From NCBI RefSeq assembly GCF_947495455.1, contig NZ_CANLZC010000064.1, positions 1 to 33,730 on the forward strand: a stretch of DNA of 33,730 nt. The letters are read 5' to 3'. Positions 31,114 through 33,730 of this stretch are shown in pieces. This DNA is from an uncultured Shewanella sp. (lineage in GTDB: Bacteria; Pseudomonadota; Gammaproteobacteria; Enterobacterales; Shewanellaceae). Position numbers and translations under genes: made by a program. Every line of letters starts with the position of its first letter. Positions within the stretch are counted from its first letter, which is position 1. Below the pieces are notes generated by a model that saw only the letters and a program-made list of their open reading frames with translations, searched no databases and was not told the origin of the DNA.

Positions 31114-31176
31114 GTAAAAGGACTGGATGGCTTTAGTCTTTAATTATTAGGGGGTCATTGATTAATTTTTACGATC

Positions 31177-31758
31177 TCATTGATGAACAGATCCTATTTT
31201 TTGTGAGTTATTAATTAAATTATTGATTACGATATTAAGAAGGTAAAATAAATCCGCTTGTTGCAAAATAGAGGATAAATATTGATGCATGTGAAAACCT
31301 TCAGAGGCTTGACCAAAATTTTTCCATGTGGTTTTTAAAAAGTCTTGGCTGAGTTCGCCATCAATGGGGATCGCAATGGGATTGTTTTTTGAGCTAATTG
31401 CGGATAATTGTGCAATTTTATCTTTCCATACTTCAAAGTTTTTATCAATGGCATTGATTTCTTCGTAAAGTTTATTATTAATAAAGTCAATGGTATTGAC
31501 TGCTGCAATATTTTTCTCTTTGATTTTGCGTGTTGTATGAGTGAGGTTTTCACCTTTAATCACAGACAGTAACTTTGCTTTTTCTGCTGAGATAACGCCA
31601 ACAAAAGCAAGCCTTAATTTAGAAAATTCGTTCTCAATACCTTCAATCCATATTAGTGTATTTTTTATGAAATTCGTATCTCTATTCTTATATTGTTGAG
31701 TTAATGCTTGACTGTGTGTTAACTCATCCAGTAACTTCTCTTTAATATAAGCTTTCAT
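31177..31758 (-). CDS. uncharacterised helical protein of the DUF2589 operon
   Basis: 193 residues, almost all predicted helix, Lys/Asn/Ile rich, without signal peptide. The pattern KEKNIAAVNTIDFINNKLYEEI and the flanking charged helices suggest coiled coil. A short break with NNPIAIPIDGE (about 125-135) is followed by a C-terminal helix LFYLLNIVINNLINN that is markedly hydrophobic on one face. It starts one base after the previous stop, so it is co-translated. I recognise no family. Its company suggests a structural or scaffold partner of the DUF2589 protein. Confidence 0.7.
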   Translation of the reverse strand: MKAYIKEKLLDELTHSQALTQQYKNRDTNFIKNTLIWIEGIENEFSKLRLAFVGVISAEKAKLLSVIKGENLTHTTRKIKEKNIAAVNTIDFINNKLYEEINAIDKNFEVWKDKIAQLSAISSKNNPIAIPIDGELSQDFLKTTWKNFGQASEGFHMHQYLSSILQQADLFYLLNIVINNLINNSQKIGSVHQ

Positions 31759-31759
31759 A

Positions 31760-32443
31760 TTATTCTATCTCTAAGTATCGTTTTGTTTCTCCGGTAGCAG
31801 ATTCGATGCTATTCCATTCTAATCCTTCTTCTTTCAATGTTAACTTAATTCTGGCAATACTATCCGGTGTGCTAGTTTCTTTAACGCTTGAAGTTGATGT
31901 ATTGACACTCAACTTCAGTGAATTTGGATCAGTTGAAAAAATGTTATTTGCTGACAATTCAGAAATAGTCAATTTAAACCTGTCTATTTGCGATCTTGTT
32001 ATTGGTATTTGGGTTGTTTTTAATGTACTGGTGAATGTTGTTTCAAGTAGTCTAATGACTCTTTCTTTGGTCATAAGTAATCTATTGGATTTTGATCTTA
32101 ATAGCGGTGTTAATTTTGATATGATATTTTTCTCATATTCAGCGTAAAACGATGTCGGTATATCATCAACCTCTTTAAAGGCATCGGTGAGCTTGATCAT
32201 TAGATGATTAACAATATCTTTAGCCGGTTTTAATTTGGGGGATTGTCTTGATGATATTGTTTCTATTAACACAGGAATATCCAATGTCATTTCTGGAATT
32301 CTTAATCGTGGAATACTTAAATTTTCCAGCAATGGATTATCTTTATAATATTCTGCAATGGCGATACTTTCTTCATCAGCTATTCGTCTGGCGTGGGAGA
32401 GACTGGATAATACACTCCCAATAAACTCATCTAAATTATTCAA
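31760..32443 (-). CDS. DUF2589-associated hypothetical protein
   Basis: About 227 residues. The N-terminus LNNLDEFIGSVLSSLSHARRIADEES is followed by IAEYYKDNPLLENLSIPRLRIPEMTLDIPVLIE, a pattern that I recall accompanying DUF2589 proteins. The middle is helical and the last 50 residues (SVKETSTPDSIARIKLTLKEEGLEWN) look like a separate strand-rich tail. I place the start at a TTG because AGAAGGA lies about ten bases before it. The frame's GTG at 32473 would lie inside a hairpin arm and has no ribosome binding site. The function is unknown. Confidence 0.65.
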   Translation of the reverse strand: MNNLDEFIGSVLSSLSHARRIADEESIAIAEYYKDNPLLENLSIPRLRIPEMTLDIPVLIETISSRQSPKLKPAKDIVNHLMIKLTDAFKEVDDIPTSFYAEYEKNIISKLTPLLRSKSNRLLMTKERVIRLLETTFTSTLKTTQIPITRSQIDRFKLTISELSANNIFSTDPNSLKLSVNTSTSSVKETSTPDSIARIKLTLKEEGLEWNSIESATGETKRYLEIE

Positions 32444-32462
32444 TGTATTAATTCCTTCTATT

Positions 32463-32516
32463 ATGACAGTCACCCCTGTTCACACTATTGCTTTATTTGA
32501 CGGGAGTGACTGTCAT
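32463..32516 (-). promoter_or_regulatory. intercistronic hairpin in the DUF2589 operon
   Basis: ATGACAGTCAC and GTGACTGTCAT are a perfect 11-bp stem (32463-32473 with 32506-32516), extended by two GC pairs after one mismatch, around a loop of about 26 bases. It lies between the first and second genes, immediately before the second gene's Shine-Dalgarno. It could set unequal expression by attenuation, RNase processing or protection of the upstream mRNA. Confidence 0.7.
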
Positions 32517-32540
32517 TGACTCAAATATTGACCAATAACA

Positions 32541-33113
32541 CTATTCAGCGACAACAGGTGTCTCTTCAATCGCGTCTTCTAAAATGCCCAGTAGACGCTC
32601 TGTGCCAGAGGGTAATTCATCTTGAACGGCACGAACATTCACTTGCATGGTATAATTTCGCTCAATTTTAGCACTTGATTGAGTTGATTTTTGTGAAGAG
32701 TAACTGACTTTTAAACTCGCAGAAAAAGGTCGCCAACCCACTTTAGCTTCAAGAGATGATTTAAGCTCACGATTAGAGGCCGAACTGCTTTCCTGCACGG
32801 AGTTGATCTTGGCATTAAAATTAATATTGGTTTCTTCAACACGAATAAAGGGAATGGGTAACATAGTGAGGATGGGAACGGATAATTGATATTTCTTTGA
32901 TGTTATTTTTTTTTCTCCATCTTCCTCAACTTCTACAGGTTTCATATAACTAAAGTCAACCATAGTAGGGACGTTATCTTCATCAAAGCCTACAGATTTA
33001 ATAAAATCAACAGAAGTCATTGAAGATTGTGATTGTGCTTTAATCACTGAACTTAATGGTCCACCAATCATACTTTCAAAATCAATACTGCCTAATTCTT
33101 GTCCTAATGACAT
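32541..33113 (-). CDS. DUF2589-family protein
   Basis: 190 residues matching DUF2589 (uncharacterised). The N-terminus LGSIDFESMIGGPLSSVIKAQSQSSMTSVDFIKSVGF is an amphipathic helix pair typical of the family. The core reads LSVPILTMLPIPFIRVEETNINFNAKINSV, then Ser-rich strands (KVSYSSQKSTQSSAKIERNYTMQVNVRAVQDELPSG), and ends in RLLGILEDAIEE. There is no signal peptide. AGGAG lies six bases before the ATG. It is the first gene of a three-gene operon and has a palindromic site upstream. The repeated strand pattern suggests an assembling or membrane-binding protein, but no function is established that I know of. Confidence 0.8.
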   Translation of the reverse strand: MSLGQELGSIDFESMIGGPLSSVIKAQSQSSMTSVDFIKSVGFDEDNVPTMVDFSYMKPVEVEEDGEKKITSKKYQLSVPILTMLPIPFIRVEETNINFNAKINSVQESSSASNRELKSSLEAKVGWRPFSASLKVSYSSQKSTQSSAKIERNYTMQVNVRAVQDELPSGTERLLGILEDAIEETPVVAE

Positions 33114-33222
33114 TTGAAACTCCTAATATCCTTATTATATAAATGAAACGCACTATAAATATAAATGCTAGGTTCATTAACAATTTGTACCTGCTAGTTA
33201 CCTAGCTTTCCTTGTACGTTCG

Positions 33223-33258
33223 TGAGTTAACTTAACTCATTACAAATAACTGAGTTAA
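33223..33258. promoter_or_regulatory. candidate operator upstream of the DUF2589 operon
   Basis: TGAGTTAACTTAACTCA is a 17-bp perfect palindrome (33223-33239), and a third TGAGTTAA half-site follows at 33251. It lies 110-145 bp before the first gene, a plausible repressor or activator site. The binding protein is unknown. Confidence 0.5.
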
Positions 33259-33630
33259 ATCTATAATAGATAAAAACATTAAATTAAATCGCTGTCAATT
33301 AATAAATTATTATTTATTATCCTTAAGATTGAAATATTTTCGTGATTATATAAGTGTGGGGATAATATTGGCTGGTAATAAAATGAATAATAGTAATGCT
33401 ATATGGTGATAGACTTATGTATTATTTTATAGGAGTGATGTTATAATCAGAGGATAGTCATATAAACAAATAATAATGATAAATTATTGAGTGACTATAA
33501 TTTATTATAAAGATAATAGCCTGTTAGATTATCTTTGATAAGCGCAGTAGTCATTCTTTATGATTATATAATAATGGATTAAACGATAGTGTTAAATTTA
33601 GATTTCTTTTAGGGAGTTAATTTAATAACA

Positions 33631-33657
33631 GCCTGTTGGTTGACACAATCAACAGGC
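33631..33657. terminator. strong hairpin at the right end
   Basis: GCCTGTTGGTTG pairs with CAATCAACAGGC with one mismatch around ACA. The U-run is poor in both directions. It probably ends a gene lying beyond the window or is a repeat. It cannot be tied to a gene here. Confidence 0.45.
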
Positions 33658-33730
33658 GTTGTTGCTTAAATCTAAGGAACCATTTGGTCGTTCTGTGATC
33701 TGATCTTGTCAGTGCCAAAACGAGACAGAT

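Larger units (their letters stand above)
30800..31176. other. intergenic region with repeat remnants
   Basis: Holds the decayed family 2 element (30884-31010), a GTGTCCAGTTTG (31066-31077) also found at 30058-30069, and a 17-bp palindrome CTTTAGGGCCCCTAAAG (31097-31113). No gene is recognised. Confidence 0.5.
33114..33730. other. 617-bp upstream region of the DUF2589 operon
   Basis: AT-rich with no convincing ORF. It contains the triple GAGTTAA site (33223-33258), an AT hairpin AAAGATAAT/ATTATCTTT (33509-33536) and a strong GC hairpin (33631-33657). The promoter of the operon must lie here; TTGTTA near 33180 (minus strand) is the best but weak -35. Confidence 0.45.

Noticed and set aside
31806..32147. 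A 113-codon plus-strand ORF
   Set aside because: It is the antisense shadow of the DUF2589-associated gene; hydrophobic runs such as LEVDVLTLNFSEF come from reading the opposite strand.

Overview
The window reads as an ordinary chromosomal segment of a marine gammaproteobacterium of the Shewanella group. The main evidence is the gene order fadE-psrA / pykA / hexR / zwf-pgl-edd-eda, together with ychJ, a VC2046/SO_2500-type hypothetical and a block of tRNA-Tyr genes. The DNA is AT-rich. Genes are on both strands in short operons separated by clear hairpin terminators. No phage, integron, CRISPR array or complete insertion sequence was seen.

Layout. 1-2.2 kb: a PLP-dependent cysteine synthase-like enzyme and four tandem tRNA-Tyr genes with a strong promoter. 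2.2-6 kb: a small conserved hypothetical, a secreted NTF2-like protein overlapping ychJ, and a lipoprotein M2 dipeptidyl carboxypeptidase. 6-9 kb: a fatty-acid regulon unit, a TetR regulator (psrA-like) with its own palindromic operator followed by fadE. 9-16.6 kb: the Entner-Doudoroff block. pykA and hexR lie on the minus strand and zwf-pgl-edd-eda on the plus strand, with HexR-type boxes before pykA and before zwf. 16.7-20.2 kb: ecotin, then an AstE/AspA-type deacylase coupled to an MFS permease. 20.4-24.6 kb: two secreted paralogous cupins flanking a PNPOx-like flavoprotein, then a CpdB-like 5'-nucleotidase lipoprotein with a degenerate metal site. 25-30.8 kb: a lipoprotein M3 peptidase, gamma-glutamyltransferase and a LysE-type exporter. 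31-33.1 kb: a three-gene operon headed by a DUF2589 protein, of unknown function.

The intergenic DNA from about 22 kb onward is unusual. Two copies of a 264-bp MITE-like element have TACC...GGTA ends and 3-bp TWA target duplications. One of them sits inside a partial duplication of the ggt 3' end, so the neighbouring intact ggt copy shows the empty site. A second family, unrelated in sequence but with the same design (terminal repeats around two internal hairpins), has one intact copy and one decayed copy.

How the genes work together: glucose-6-phosphate is taken to pyruvate and glyceraldehyde-3-phosphate through zwf-pgl-edd-eda under HexR, with PykA supplying further pyruvate. FadE and PsrA handle fatty acids. 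Several envelope enzymes (M2 and M3 peptidases, Ggt, a nucleotidase-like lipoprotein) fit a peptide- and polymer-scavenging lifestyle, and ecotin guards the periplasm. A second PsrA-type palindrome before the M3 peptidase may link peptide use to fatty-acid control. The best candidate for an undescribed system is the DUF2589 operon at the right end.
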